A DNA stretch of 64,000 bases from NCBI RefSeq assembly GCF_026339935.1, contig NZ_JAPEPX010000001.1:4583501-4647500 (forward strand), in the 5' to 3' direction. The first letter of the stretch is position 1. Each line of letters starts with the position of its first letter. A model generated the notes under the pieces. The model searched no databases. It was given only the letters and a program-made list of their open reading frames with translations, and was not told where the DNA came from. Below, piece by piece: positions 29,070-37,322 of this stretch. Made by a program: the position numbers and the translations under genes. The stretch comes from Streptomyces sp. NBC_01551 (GTDB lineage Bacteria > Actinomycetota > Actinomycetes > Streptomycetales > Streptomycetaceae).

Positions 29070-29741
29070 TCAGAACAGGCGGAGCTTGTCGTCCTCGATG
29101 CCGCGGAGGGCGTTGTAGTCCAGGATGACGCAGTCCATGCCGCGGTCCGTCGCCAGGACGCGGGCCTGGGGCTTGATCTCCTGGGCCGCGAAGACGCCCC
29201 GGACCGGGGCCAGGTGCGGGTCGCGGTTGAGGAGTTCCAGGTAGCGGGTCAGCTGCTCGACGCCGTCGATCTCCCCGCGCCGCTTGATCTCCACCGCCAC
29301 CGTCGCGCCGGAGGCGTCCCGGCACAGGATGTCCACCGGGCCGATCGCCGTCATGTACTCGCGGCGGATCAGCGTGTAGCCCTCGCCCAGCGTGTCGATG
29401 CGGTCCGCGAGGAGCTCCTGGAGGTGTGCCTCGACGCCGTCCTTGATGAGGCCCGGGTCGATGCCCAGCTCGTGGGAGGAGTCGTGGAGGACTTCCTCCA
29501 TGGTGATGATGAGCTTCTCACCCGCCTTGTTGACCACCGTCCACACGCCGGCCTCGTCTCCGCTCCCCTCCTTGAGGGTGCACGGCGGCGACATCCAGTT
29601 GAGCGGTTTGTACGCCCGGTCGTCCGCGTGGATCGAGACACTGCCGTCGGCCTTCACGAGGATCAGACGGGGTGCCGAGGGCAGATGGGCGGTGAGCCGA
29701 CCCGCGTAGTCGACGGAGCAGCGGGCAATGACGAGACGCAT
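29070..29741 (-). CDS. nucS: Mismatch-specific endonuclease NucS/EndoMS
   Basis: Cuts both strands at mismatches and gives actinobacteria, which lack MutS/MutL, a replication-linked mismatch repair. 223 residues: N-terminal DNA-binding/dimerisation domain, then a RecB-like nuclease with Asp137 (GPVDILCRD) and Glu151-x-Lys153 ([12 protein letters not shown]). The protein ends in DDKLRLF, the type of hydrophobic tail reported to dock on the beta clamp. The ATG at 29741 matches the family start MRLVIARC; upstream in-frame codons lack support. Confidence 0.95.
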   Translation of the reverse strand: MRLVIARCSVDYAGRLTAHLPSAPRLILVKADGSVSIHADDRAYKPLNWMSPPCTLKEGSGDEAGVWTVVNKAGEKLIITMEEVLHDSSHELGIDPGLIKDGVEAHLQELLADRIDTLGEGYTLIRREYMTAIGPVDILCRDASGATVAVEIKRRGEIDGVEQLTRYLELLNRDPHLAPVRGVFAAQEIKPQARVLATDRGMDCVILDYNALRGIEDDKLRLF

Positions 29742-29961
29742 GGTCGGCAACGCTACTCGACCGACGGGCCTCCACGCGATTCGCCCCTGAAAGCCCCGTT
29801 CGCCGATGGCGCGTTGTATGCGCATTCTCCTGGTGCGGTACCCCCGGGGCGCCTACCGTGGTTAGCGGGAGGTTGCCGAGCGTGCACACTGCGTCGCGGC
29901 CTCCCTCCCTGCCCGTAAGACTCCGGCAACCCAGACGGCCGGGGTCACGAGAGGAGAACCC

Positions 29962-30354
29962 ATGTCGCTCGACGTCTCACCGGCCCTACTCGAACAGGCC
30001 GAGCGAGGCGAGGTCGACGAAGCCGCCTTCGTCGACTGCGTCCGGACCTCCCTGCCTTACGCATGGGAGATGATCAGCTCGCTGGTGGCCCAGCTCAAGG
30101 TGGACGGCGGACAGTTCGCCGACAACCAGACGCCGCCGCCGGACGAGCAGGCGCGCGGCCAGCTGCTGCGCGCTCTCGCCAGTGACGCGATACGCGGGGC
30201 GCTGCAGCGGCACTTCGGAGTGCGCCTTGCCTTCCAGAACTGTCACCGGGTGGCGGTGTTCCCGCTGGACTCCTCGGTTGACGACCGGCTGGCGAAGTTC
30301 ACCTCGATCCGCGGCCAGCTGCTCAACCAGTCGCCCGAACTGCGGGACTGCTAG
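29962..30354 (+). CDS. Conserved actinobacterial protein of the SCO5389 family
   Basis: 130 residues, predicted mostly helical and soluble, no known motif. Two cysteines (Cys40 near the start and Cys94 in QNCHRVAVFPL) and the C-terminal SPELRDC are visible. The ATG at 29962 has GAGGAGAACCC upstream. Divergent from nucS, convergent with the LLM oxidoreductase gene, so monocistronic. Function unknown. Confidence 0.82.
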   Translation: MSLDVSPALLEQAERGEVDEAAFVDCVRTSLPYAWEMISSLVAQLKVDGGQFADNQTPPPDEQARGQLLRALASDAIRGALQRHFGVRLAFQNCHRVAVFPLDSSVDDRLAKFTSIRGQLLNQSPELRDC

Positions 30355-30381
30355 TCGTACAGGCACAGGTACAGGTACTTC

Positions 30382-30431
30382 GCTGCCGCTCCGTATCGCG
30401 GGAGGTGCGTGTCTGATACCGGAGCGGCAGC
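30382..30431. terminator. Bidirectional terminator between convergent genes
   Basis: GCTGCCGCTCC (30382-30392) pairs with GGAGCGGCAGC (30421-30431), extended by GTATC/GATAC after one bulged base. It lies between the stops at 30354 and 30444. Confidence 0.75.
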
Positions 30432-30443
30432 CCGGCGCCGGCC

Positions 30444-31475
30444 TCAGCCGAGGCGGGGGAGGACCTCGGCGCCGAGGCGCCGTACGTTCTCCTCCGTCGC
30501 GGCGAGATCGCCCGATCCCTCCGTGAGCAGGGCGAACCTGGTGATGCCGGTACGTTCGGACGTCGCCGCCAGCCGGTCCGCCGCGAGCCGCGGCGTGCCG
30601 ACGGGGTGCAGCCGGCACAGCAGCTCCGTGTACGCGACCGGGTCGCGCATCGCGCGCTCCCGGCCGTCCACCGTCACATGGGCGTCCAGGCCCACCTTGA
30701 ACCAGCCCGGCATCGCCTTCAGCAGGGTCTCGCGGGCGTCCGCCGACCGGTCCGCCAGCTGGCAGACGCCCGCCGACACGTGCCCCGGATCGCGCACCAG
30801 GTCCGCCGGGTGGCCCGCCGCGAGGGCGGTCCGCCGCCACAGCGCGACCATGCCGGCCTTGTCCTCGTCCCCGCAGTGCATGCCCAGCAGCATCGGCAGC
30901 CCCCGCTCGGCTGCCAGTCGTACCGAGCTCGGCGACGTGCACGCGACGATCACTTCCGGCCCAGTCCCGTCACCGTCCAGCGCCTCCGCCGGACGCGGTA
31001 CGACGGCCACCTCGCGGAACCCGTGCCGCTCGCCGGCGGCCGCCACGCGGGGCTCGGTCAGCCAGCGCCGCAGCAGGTCCAGATCCTCCGGGAAGCCGTT
31101 CTCGTACGAGTCGAGGCCGCCCCCGAACACCTCCAGGTCCACCCACGGCCCGCCGCGCCCGACGCCGAGGCTGAAGCGGCCGCCGGAGGTCAGGTGCAGC
31201 AGCGCCGCCTGCTCGCCGAGGGCCACCGGATGCGTGTTCGGCAGCACGGTCACCGCAGTGCCGACCCGCAGCCGCCGGGTCCGGCCGAGCAGCAGGGCCG
31301 CCAGGGTCACCGCCGAGGGGCAGACCCCGTACGGGACGAAGTGGTGCTCGGCCAGCCAGACCGCGTCCAGTCCGGCCTCCTCGGCCACCTCCGCGGTCCG
31401 TACCGCCCGGTGCAGCGGCTCCCCTTGTCCCTGACCCGGGAACTGGGCCGCCAGTACAAACGCTCCTACGCGCAT
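30444..31475 (-). CDS. LLM-class (luciferase-like) flavin-dependent oxidoreductase
   Basis: 343 residues in a TIM-barrel fold typical of bacterial luciferase-like monooxygenases. Visible features: WLAEHHFVPYG (40-50), the RLRVGTAVTVLPNTHPVALGEQAA strand-loop, and SGGRFSLGVGRGGP for flavin phosphate binding. The cofactor is FMN or F420 and the substrate is unknown. The ATG at 31475 is preceded by GAGGAGG on the minus strand; the longer frame upstream has no such signal. Confidence 0.88.
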   Translation of the reverse strand: MRVGAFVLAAQFPGQGQGEPLHRAVRTAEVAEEAGLDAVWLAEHHFVPYGVCPSAVTLAALLLGRTRRLRVGTAVTVLPNTHPVALGEQAALLHLTSGGRFSLGVGRGGPWVDLEVFGGGLDSYENGFPEDLDLLRRWLTEPRVAAAGERHGFREVAVVPRPAEALDGDGTGPEVIVACTSPSSVRLAAERGLPMLLGMHCGDEDKAGMVALWRRTALAAGHPADLVRDPGHVSAGVCQLADRSADARETLLKAMPGWFKVGLDAHVTVDGRERAMRDPVAYTELLCRLHPVGTPRLAADRLAATSERTGITRFALLTEGSGDLAATEENVRRLGAEVLPRLG

Positions 31476-31704
31476 CGCCCTTAGCCTCCTCGTGGCTGAC
31501 GCGGCCTCCCCCAGGTGGACCGGTTTCCTTACTGGCAACAACGTCTGACACGTGCCAAAGGCACGGCCTGACAGGAAAGTTATTGAGATTGTCGGGCCAG
31601 TCCGTTCATTGCCCCGGTCTCTGTCAGCCACCCTGCGGGTACCCGGGCTCGCTGCGCGTAGTCTGGGAGAAAGTCACTTCCGTACGCGCCTTCGTGAGGT
31701 ATAC

Positions 31705-32064
31705 GTGTCACCGCGCCACAACCGCCCCAGGGGCGGCGGGAATCCAGCCGACCGTTCCGAGTCCGGCTCCGGTCCGGGCCCGGGGCAGGGCGCGGGGGGC
31801 ATGGACCGGTACGGGCTGGAGCGGACCGAGGAGTACCAGGGCGAGCAGTGGAAGGTCCGGCACGTCGCGGGCGCCAGCGCGGCCGGCAAGCGCTACCGCT
31901 GCCCGGGCTGCGACCAGGAGATCCCTTCGGGCACCCCGCACCTGGTGGCCTGGCCCGAGTACGGCGGCGTGGACGACCGGCGGCACTGGCACAAGGCCTG
32001 CTGGAACGCGAAGGACCGCCGCACCTCGCGGGTGCAGCGGTCCAGGAACGCGCCGAAGTACTGA
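31705..32064 (+). CDS. Small treble-clef zinc-finger-like protein
   Basis: 119 residues. A Gly/Pro/Ser-rich N-terminus (1-40) is followed by a compact domain with Cys-x2-Cys (RYRCPGCDQEI) and His-x2-Cys (RHWHKACW), with a further His between them. The spacing resembles a PARP/HNH-type zinc finger without nuclease residues. The C-terminus is basic and may bind nucleic acid. The GTG at 31705 follows GAGGT. Such proteins are often annotated ATP/GTP-binding without evidence; I see no P-loop. Confidence 0.7.
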   Translation: MSPRHNRPRGGGNPADRSESGSGPGPGQGAGGMDRYGLERTEEYQGEQWKVRHVAGASAAGKRYRCPGCDQEIPSGTPHLVAWPEYGGVDDRRHWHKACWNAKDRRTSRVQRSRNAPKY

Positions 32065-32084
32065 GAAGGACGTCCGGGGTCGGC

Positions 32085-32963
32085 CTACACGTCCCGGCGG
32101 CCCACCACCACGTACGAGGCCGCCACCGCGGCGCCGGTCAGCACCAGGATCAGCGTCATCTGCGCCGCGTCGCCCGGCACCGCGCCGAACTCGTCGTTGC
32201 CCTTGGCCGCCCCGGTCATGCCGAACAGCTGCATCAGCGCCACCGGGGCGTTGTACTGGAGGAGGGCGTTCCCGATCGCCTTCCCGGCCTCCCAGATGCT
32301 GAGCACCGCCCCTATCACCGGCGGCAGCGTGACGAGGCCGATCATCGCGGCGATCGCCCCGGCCGAGTGCCGCAGCAGCGCTCCCAGCGCCAGCGCGAGC
32401 ACCCCGAGCAGCGTGACGTAGAGGCTGCCGAGCAGCGCGCCCGTCCACTCGGAGGCGCTGTGCGGCCCGGATCCGGGTCCGCTGTGCACGATGGTGGCCG
32501 CGAGCGTGACCACGAAGACCGAGGCCGAGGTGGCCAGGAACGCGGTGAACGAGAAGACGATGTACTTCGCGGTGAGCACCCGGTGCCGCTCGGGGGCGGC
32601 GGTGAAGGTGGTGCGGATCAGCCCGGTGCCGTGCTCCGAGGTCATGGTCAGCACCCCGAGCACCATCACCGACAGCTGCCCGATCAGCAGGCCGAAGATC
32701 GCCGGGGTGGTGAAGGGGATGCTGGAGTAGTCGATGTTGTCGGTCTGGACGACGAAGAGCAGCCCGATGCCGACGACGGTCACCACCAGCAGGCTCAGCG
32801 TCCACACCGTGGAGCGGACCGAGGTCAGCTTGGTCCACTCCGAGGCCAGGGCGTGCCCCAGGTGCGGCCGGGTGGTGGGCAGCGGGGAGCTGTAGCCCGG
32901 CTGCCGGTCCGCGGTCGTCGTGGGGCCGCTCGTCGCGGGGCCGGTCTTCGCGGGGCCGGTCAT
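32085..32963 (-). CDS. ABC-2 type transporter permease (second pair)
   Basis: 292 residues: cytoplasmic N-terminus with the typical ASEWTKLTSVRSTVWTL entry, then six membrane helices, ending with VVGRRDV. The ATG overlaps the stop of the upstream ATPase gene (ATGA), so the two form one transporter. It is paralogous to the permease at 34265-35044 (shared EWTKxxSxxSTxWTL, EHGTGLIRTT / EYSTGMIRTS). Substrate unknown. Confidence 0.88.
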   Translation of the reverse strand: MTGPAKTGPATSGPTTTADRQPGYSSPLPTTRPHLGHALASEWTKLTSVRSTVWTLSLLVVTVVGIGLLFVVQTDNIDYSSIPFTTPAIFGLLIGQLSVMVLGVLTMTSEHGTGLIRTTFTAAPERHRVLTAKYIVFSFTAFLATSASVFVVTLAATIVHSGPGSGPHSASEWTGALLGSLYVTLLGVLALALGALLRHSAGAIAAMIGLVTLPPVIGAVLSIWEAGKAIGNALLQYNAPVALMQLFGMTGAAKGNDEFGAVPGDAAQMTLILVLTGAAVAASYVVVGRRDV

Positions 32964-34087
32964 CGGGAGTCCTCGGGCTGGGTCGGGGTGGTGTTCTTCG
33001 CGGCTCCGGCGAGCTCGCCGGGATCGCTCGGCATCAGGAAGGGCGCTCCGCCCGCTCCGGGCGGGGGAGGCGCGAAGAACCCCGATTTGGGCACCTCGGG
33101 GGCGGCCGGCCCGTCCTCCCACTCCGGGACGGTCAGCGGCTCCGGCTCCCACAGCTCCGCCCGCGGGTCGTCGGTGGAGGTGTACTCGACGGAGGACTGG
33201 GTCATCCGCATGTACGCCTCCTCCAGCGAGGCCCGGTGCGGGGACAGCTCCCACAGCCGTACGCCGGCCTGGTGCGCCAGGTCGGAGATGGCGGGCAGCT
33301 CCAGCCCGGTCACCCGCAGCGCCCCGTCGGGCTCCTGGAGCACCCGGCCGCCCGCCTTGGTCAGGGCGGTACCCAGGGTGTTCCGGCCGTCAGCGTCGGT
33401 CTCGGCCGCGCGCACCCGGGCGAATCCGGCCGAGTTGTGCGTGATGAAGTCCTGGGTGCCCATGTCGGCCAGCAGCCGGCCCCGGCCGATCACGATGAGG
33501 TGGTCGGCGGTCAGCGCCATCTCGCTCATCAGGTGCGAGGAGACGAAGACGGTCCGGCCCTCGGCGGCGAGCTGCTTCATGAGGTTGCGGACCCAGAGGA
33601 TGCCCTCAGGGTCGAGGCCGTTGACCGGCTCGTCGAAGAGCAGCACCTGCGGGTCGCCGAGGAGGGCGGTGGCGATGCCGAGCCGCTGGCCCATGCCGAG
33701 CGAGAAGCCCTTCGTACGCTGGCGGGCCACGTCCTGGAGGCCGACGACGCCCAGGACCTCGTCGACCCGCTTCTCGGGGATCCCGGAGAGCTGGGCGACC
33801 GACAGGAGGTGGGTGCGGGCCCGCCGGCCGCCGTGCACGGCCTTGGCGTCGAGCAGGGCCCCGACGTGCCGCTGGGCGTTCGGAAGGTCCCGGAACGGCG
33901 CGCCGTTGATCGTGACATGACCGGAGGTGGGCCGGTCGAGCCCGACGATCATGCGCATGGTGGTGGACTTCCCGGAGCCGTTGGGCCCCAGGAATCCGGT
34001 GACGTGACCAGGCCTGACCTGGAAGGACAGCTGGTCGACGGCGGTCTTGGCGCCGAAGCGCTTGGTCAGGCCGACTGCCTCGATCAT
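32960..34087 (-). CDS. ABC transporter ATP-binding protein (second pair)
   Basis: 375 residues: Walker A GPNGSGKST near 35-43, signature FSLGMGQRLGIA, Walker B LLFDEPVNGLDPEG, switch His in SSHLMSEM. After about residue 300 there is an acidic/Pro-rich extension that its paralogue lacks. The ATG at 34087 follows AAGGGGCAG. Partner: the overlapping permease. Confidence 0.92.
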   Translation of the reverse strand: MIEAVGLTKRFGAKTAVDQLSFQVRPGHVTGFLGPNGSGKSTTMRMIVGLDRPTSGHVTINGAPFRDLPNAQRHVGALLDAKAVHGGRRARTHLLSVAQLSGIPEKRVDEVLGVVGLQDVARQRTKGFSLGMGQRLGIATALLGDPQVLLFDEPVNGLDPEGILWVRNLMKQLAAEGRTVFVSSHLMSEMALTADHLIVIGRGRLLADMGTQDFITHNSAGFARVRAAETDADGRNTLGTALTKAGGRVLQEPDGALRVTGLELPAISDLAHQAGVRLWELSPHRASLEEAYMRMTQSSVEYTSTDDPRAELWEPEPLTVPEWEDGPAAPEVPKSGFFAPPPPGAGGAPFLMPSDPGELAGAAKNTTPTQPEDSR

Positions 34088-34226
34088 GGTTCTGCCCCTT
34101 ACCAGGCCGGGACGACTCTCGCCCGCGTAAGGATTAAGAGGATAACGACTCCCGTGCGGTTCCATCCGGGAGCGATCCCTGAGCTTCCCCTGAGACCGTC
34201 CCGGGGATCTCCCGTAGTACGCCGGA

Positions 34227-34246
34227 CGTCCGCCTCAAGGCGGACG
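34227..34246 (-). terminator. Hairpin between the two ABC transporter pairs
   Basis: CGTCCGCC-TCAA-GGCGGACG is a perfect 8-bp stem 19 bases after the first permease stop. It probably separates the two transporter units. Confidence 0.6.
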
Positions 34247-34264
34247 CGCCCGCCGCCCGGTCCG

Positions 34265-35044
34265 TCAGGCGTCCCGGTTCTTGAGGACCAGGTAGCCCCC
34301 GAGTACGGAAGCCGCCACCCACAGGACCATGATCCCGAGGCCGCCCCACGGGCCGTACGGCGTCTCGCCTCTGTCCATCGCCCCGGGAACCACCTGCATG
34401 ATCTTGGAGCCGGCCTGGTCGGGGAGGTACTGGGCGACCTTGCGGGTGGCGGACACCCCGTTGAGGATCCTGGAGATCAGCAGGAAGAACGGGACCAGGA
34501 TGCAGATCGCCAGCACCGAGCTGCGCAGCATCGTGGCCACGCCCATCGAGAACAGCGCGATCAGCGCCATGTAGAGCCCTGCGCCGATCACGGCGCGCAG
34601 GACGCCCTCCTCGCCGATGTCGATGCTGCGCTCGCCCAGGACGGCCTGTCCCAGGAAGAAGGACAGGAAGCTGGTCGCGAGGCCCACGGCCAGCGCCAGC
34701 GCGGTGGCGACGGTGAGCTTGCCGAAGAGCAGCTGCGCGCGCTGCGGTACGGCGGCGAGCGAGGTGCGGATCATGCCGGTGCTGTACTCGGTGCCGACCA
34801 CCAGCACGCCGAAGATGATCATCGCCAGCTGGCCGAGGGTCATGCCGGCGAAACTCGCCAGGGTCGGATCGAAGGTGAGCTGCTGCTGCTTCGGCAAGTC
34901 GTCGAAGGTGGCGTTGAAGAGCGCGCAGAGCCCGGAGCTGACCCCGACGGTGACGACCAGGGCGGCGACCAGGGTCCAGGTCGTGGAGGCGACCGTACGG
35001 ATCTTGGTCCACTCGGAGTTGAGGACGGCGGGGAAAGCGGACAT
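34265..35044 (-). CDS. ABC-2 type transporter permease (first pair)
   Basis: 259 residues with six membrane helices. The N-terminus SAFPAVLNSEWTKIRTVAS and the inner loop GTEYSTGMIRTSLAAVPQR are typical. The ATG at 35044 is two bases after the ATPase stop. A GTG at 35050 overlapping that stop is an alternative; the AAGGGCGG spacing favours the ATG. Paralogue of the permease at 32085-32963. Confidence 0.88.
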   Translation of the reverse strand: MSAFPAVLNSEWTKIRTVASTTWTLVAALVVTVGVSSGLCALFNATFDDLPKQQQLTFDPTLASFAGMTLGQLAMIIFGVLVVGTEYSTGMIRTSLAAVPQRAQLLFGKLTVATALALAVGLATSFLSFFLGQAVLGERSIDIGEEGVLRAVIGAGLYMALIALFSMGVATMLRSSVLAICILVPFFLLISRILNGVSATRKVAQYLPDQAGSKIMQVVPGAMDRGETPYGPWGGLGIMVLWVAASVLGGYLVLKNRDA

Positions 35045-35046
35045 GG

Positions 35047-36063
35047 TCACTTTCCGCCCTTGCGCGTCGCCTCGAACCCGGCGCCCCAGGCGGGGACGTC
35101 GGCCGGCCGGGCCGGATTGTCGGCCGCCATTCCCGCGGGCACGCCGGTGGTGCCCGGAGCGTGGGCGTGGTACTCGACGGAGTCCGCCGTCATGCGCATG
35201 AACGCTTCCTCCAGTGAGGCCCGTTGCGGGCTGAGTTCGTGGAGCACGATCTGGTGCCGGGCGGCCAGCTCCCCGAGCCGCTCGGCGGCCACGCCGTCGA
35301 TCTCCAGGGTGCCGGTGGCCGGGACGCTGATGGCGTCGATTCCCTCCGCGTGCAGCACTCCCTTCAGCCGCTCCAGCTGCGGGGAGCGAACGCGCACGTA
35401 ACTGCGGGAGTTCCGCTGGATGAAATCGGCCATCGACAAGTCGGCGAGCAGCTTTCCCTGACCGATCACGACCAAATGGTCTGCGGTCAGTGCCATTTCG
35501 CTCATCAGGTGAGACGAAACGAAGATCGTCCTTCCCTCTCCTGCCAGCCCTTTCATGAGATTCCTGATCCAGAGAATTCCCTCGGGATCCAGACCATTGA
35601 CGGGTTCGTCGAACATGAGGATCTCCGGATCACCGAGCAGTGCGGCGGCGATTCCCAGCCGCTGCCCCATGCCGAGCGAAAATCTTTTCGACTTCTGCCG
35701 GGCCACGGCCGTCAGACCGACCAGGTCCAGCACCTCGTCGACCCGGCGCGCGGGGATGCGGTTCGCCTGGGCGAGGCAGAGCAGGTTGTTGTACGCGCTG
35801 CGGCCGCCGTGCATGGCCTTCGCGTCCAGCAGCGCCCCGATGTACTTCAGGGGCTCCGGCAGGTCCCGGTAGTGCTTCCCGTCGATCCTGACGGTGCCGC
35901 TGGTCGGGTTGTCGAGGTCCAGCATCATGCGCATGGTCGTGGACTTGCCGGCCCCGTTGGGGCCGAGGAAGCCGGTGACCACCCCTGGCCGGACCTGGAA
36001 GCTGAGGTCGTCCACGGCGAGCTTGGCGCCGAATCGCTTGGTAAGTCCCTCAAGCTCGATCAT
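35047..36063 (-). CDS. ABC transporter ATP-binding protein (first pair)
   Basis: 338 residues: Walker A GPNGAGKST (35-43), signature FSLGMGQRLGIAAALLG, Walker B ILMFDEPVNGLDPEG, switch SSHLMSEM. It closely resembles the ATPase at 32960-34087, showing a tandem gene-pair duplication. It lies downstream of filP behind a strong terminator, so it probably starts its own transcript. Codon usage around 35,400-35,690 is less GC-biased at third positions than its neighbours. Confidence 0.92.
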   Translation of the reverse strand: MIELEGLTKRFGAKLAVDDLSFQVRPGVVTGFLGPNGAGKSTTMRMMLDLDNPTSGTVRIDGKHYRDLPEPLKYIGALLDAKAMHGGRSAYNNLLCLAQANRIPARRVDEVLDLVGLTAVARQKSKRFSLGMGQRLGIAAALLGDPEILMFDEPVNGLDPEGILWIRNLMKGLAGEGRTIFVSSHLMSEMALTADHLVVIGQGKLLADLSMADFIQRNSRSYVRVRSPQLERLKGVLHAEGIDAISVPATGTLEIDGVAAERLGELAARHQIVLHELSPQRASLEEAFMRMTADSVEYHAHAPGTTGVPAGMAADNPARPADVPAWGAGFEATRKGGK

Positions 36064-36079
36064 TGGCTCACGCTAGAAC

Positions 36080-36129
36080 GCCCGAGGGCCCCACGCCACC
36101 GCACAACGGGTGGCACGGGGCCCTCGGGC
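36080..36129 (-). terminator. Terminator of filP
   Basis: A perfect 13-bp outer stem GCCCGAGGGCCCC (36080-36092 with 36117-36129) encloses a second 6-bp stem GCCACC/GGTGGC (36095-36100 with 36109-36114). It lies between the filP stop and the next minus-strand gene. Confidence 0.8.
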
Positions 36130-36189
36130 ACACTGTTCCGCCGCCGTTCCCCTACCGGAGAGCAGGCACGGCTCGTACGGCTCGAACGA

Positions 36190-37128
36190 CTAGCGGCTCT
36201 GCTGCGCCGGAACGCCGCGGGTGACCGGCTCGTCGTCGACGATCGGGTTGGCGGCGGCGACGGCCGCGCCCGTCAGCGTCGCCAGCATCTCGCGGACGTT
36301 GGTCAGCTGGGCGTTGATCGAGTCGCGGCGGTTGGTGAGCGCCGCCAGCTCGCGCTCGGACTCGCTGCGGATCCGGTCGGCCTTGGCGTTGGCGTCGGCC
36401 ACGATGTCCTCGGCCTGGCGCTGCGCGGTCTCCACGGTCTGGCGGGCCCGGCGCTCGGCGTCCGTACGCAGCTTCTCGGCCTCCAGGCGCAGCTGCTCGG
36501 CGCGGTGCTCGATCTCCGCGAGGCGCTTCTCGGCCTTGGCCTGGCGGGAGGCGAGGTCACGCTCGGACTGCTCGCGGCGCTTGGCCAGGTTGGTCTCGAA
36601 GTCCGCGGCGGCCTGGGCGGCCTTGGCGCGGGTCTCCTCGAAGAGCGCGTCCGCCTCCTCGCGCTTGGAGGCCGCGTCCTTCTGGGCCTCGGAGCGCAGG
36701 GTGGCCGAATCGGCCTTGGCCTTCTCGACAATACGGACGCCCTCGTCCTCCGCCTTCGACTTGCGGTCGGCGGCGAACGACTCGGCGTCGTTGCGCACCT
36801 GCTGGGCGGCCGACTCGGCGAGCTCACGGTGCTGCTCGGCCGCGCGACGGGCCTCCTCGCGCAGGTCCTTCGCCTCCTCCTCGGCCAGGCGCAGGATCTT
36901 CTCGACCCGGGCGCCGAGGCCGGCGTACGACGGCTCGGCGTCGCTCACCTGGGCCTGGGCGTTCTGCGTCTCGAGGTGCAGTTCCTCGATCCGCTTTTCC
37001 AGAGAGTTGATACGGCCAAGTGCGCTGTCGCGGTCGGACACCAGCTTGGTAATGCGGTCGTCCACCTGACCGCGGTCGTAACCACGCCGCACGAGCTCGA
37101 AGCCGAAGGGGGAGTGAGAGTCGCTCAT
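36190..37128 (-). CDS. filP: Filament-forming coiled-coil protein FilP
   Basis: 312 residues, almost entirely coiled coil (Ala/Glu/Arg/Lys-rich from about 25 to 290), with a short N-terminal DivIVA-like part (SPFGFELVRRGYDRGQVDDRI) and a non-coiled C-terminus. In Streptomyces, FilP forms intermediate-filament-like networks below the hyphal tip and works with Scy and DivIVA. It lies directly downstream of scy on the same strand, as in S. coelicolor. Old annotations call it a cellulose-binding protein; nothing here supports that role. Confidence 0.92.
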   Translation of the reverse strand: MSDSHSPFGFELVRRGYDRGQVDDRITKLVSDRDSALGRINSLEKRIEELHLETQNAQAQVSDAEPSYAGLGARVEKILRLAEEEAKDLREEARRAAEQHRELAESAAQQVRNDAESFAADRKSKAEDEGVRIVEKAKADSATLRSEAQKDAASKREEADALFEETRAKAAQAAADFETNLAKRREQSERDLASRQAKAEKRLAEIEHRAEQLRLEAEKLRTDAERRARQTVETAQRQAEDIVADANAKADRIRSESERELAALTNRRDSINAQLTNVREMLATLTGAAVAAANPIVDDEPVTRGVPAQQSR

Positions 37129-37322
37129 GGGGTTCCTGTCGAATGAGACCGGTGAGGTGCTACGTGAGGTGTTAGGGGAATCCTAGGCGCCCAGACGGCG
37201 TGTCATCGAGTCAATCCCCGTTTGATCTGGACAATGACACCCCTTTTGAGTGGCAAGGCGGCGGAATGCTTGTCACCCGTTCGTGTGAACCTTCATCAGG
37301 CGCACACAATCACGGGTCTCGA

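Noticed and set aside
31705..32064. ATP/GTP-binding protein, a name sometimes given to this family
   Set aside because: No P-loop or other nucleotide motif is visible; Cys and His spacing instead indicates a zinc finger.
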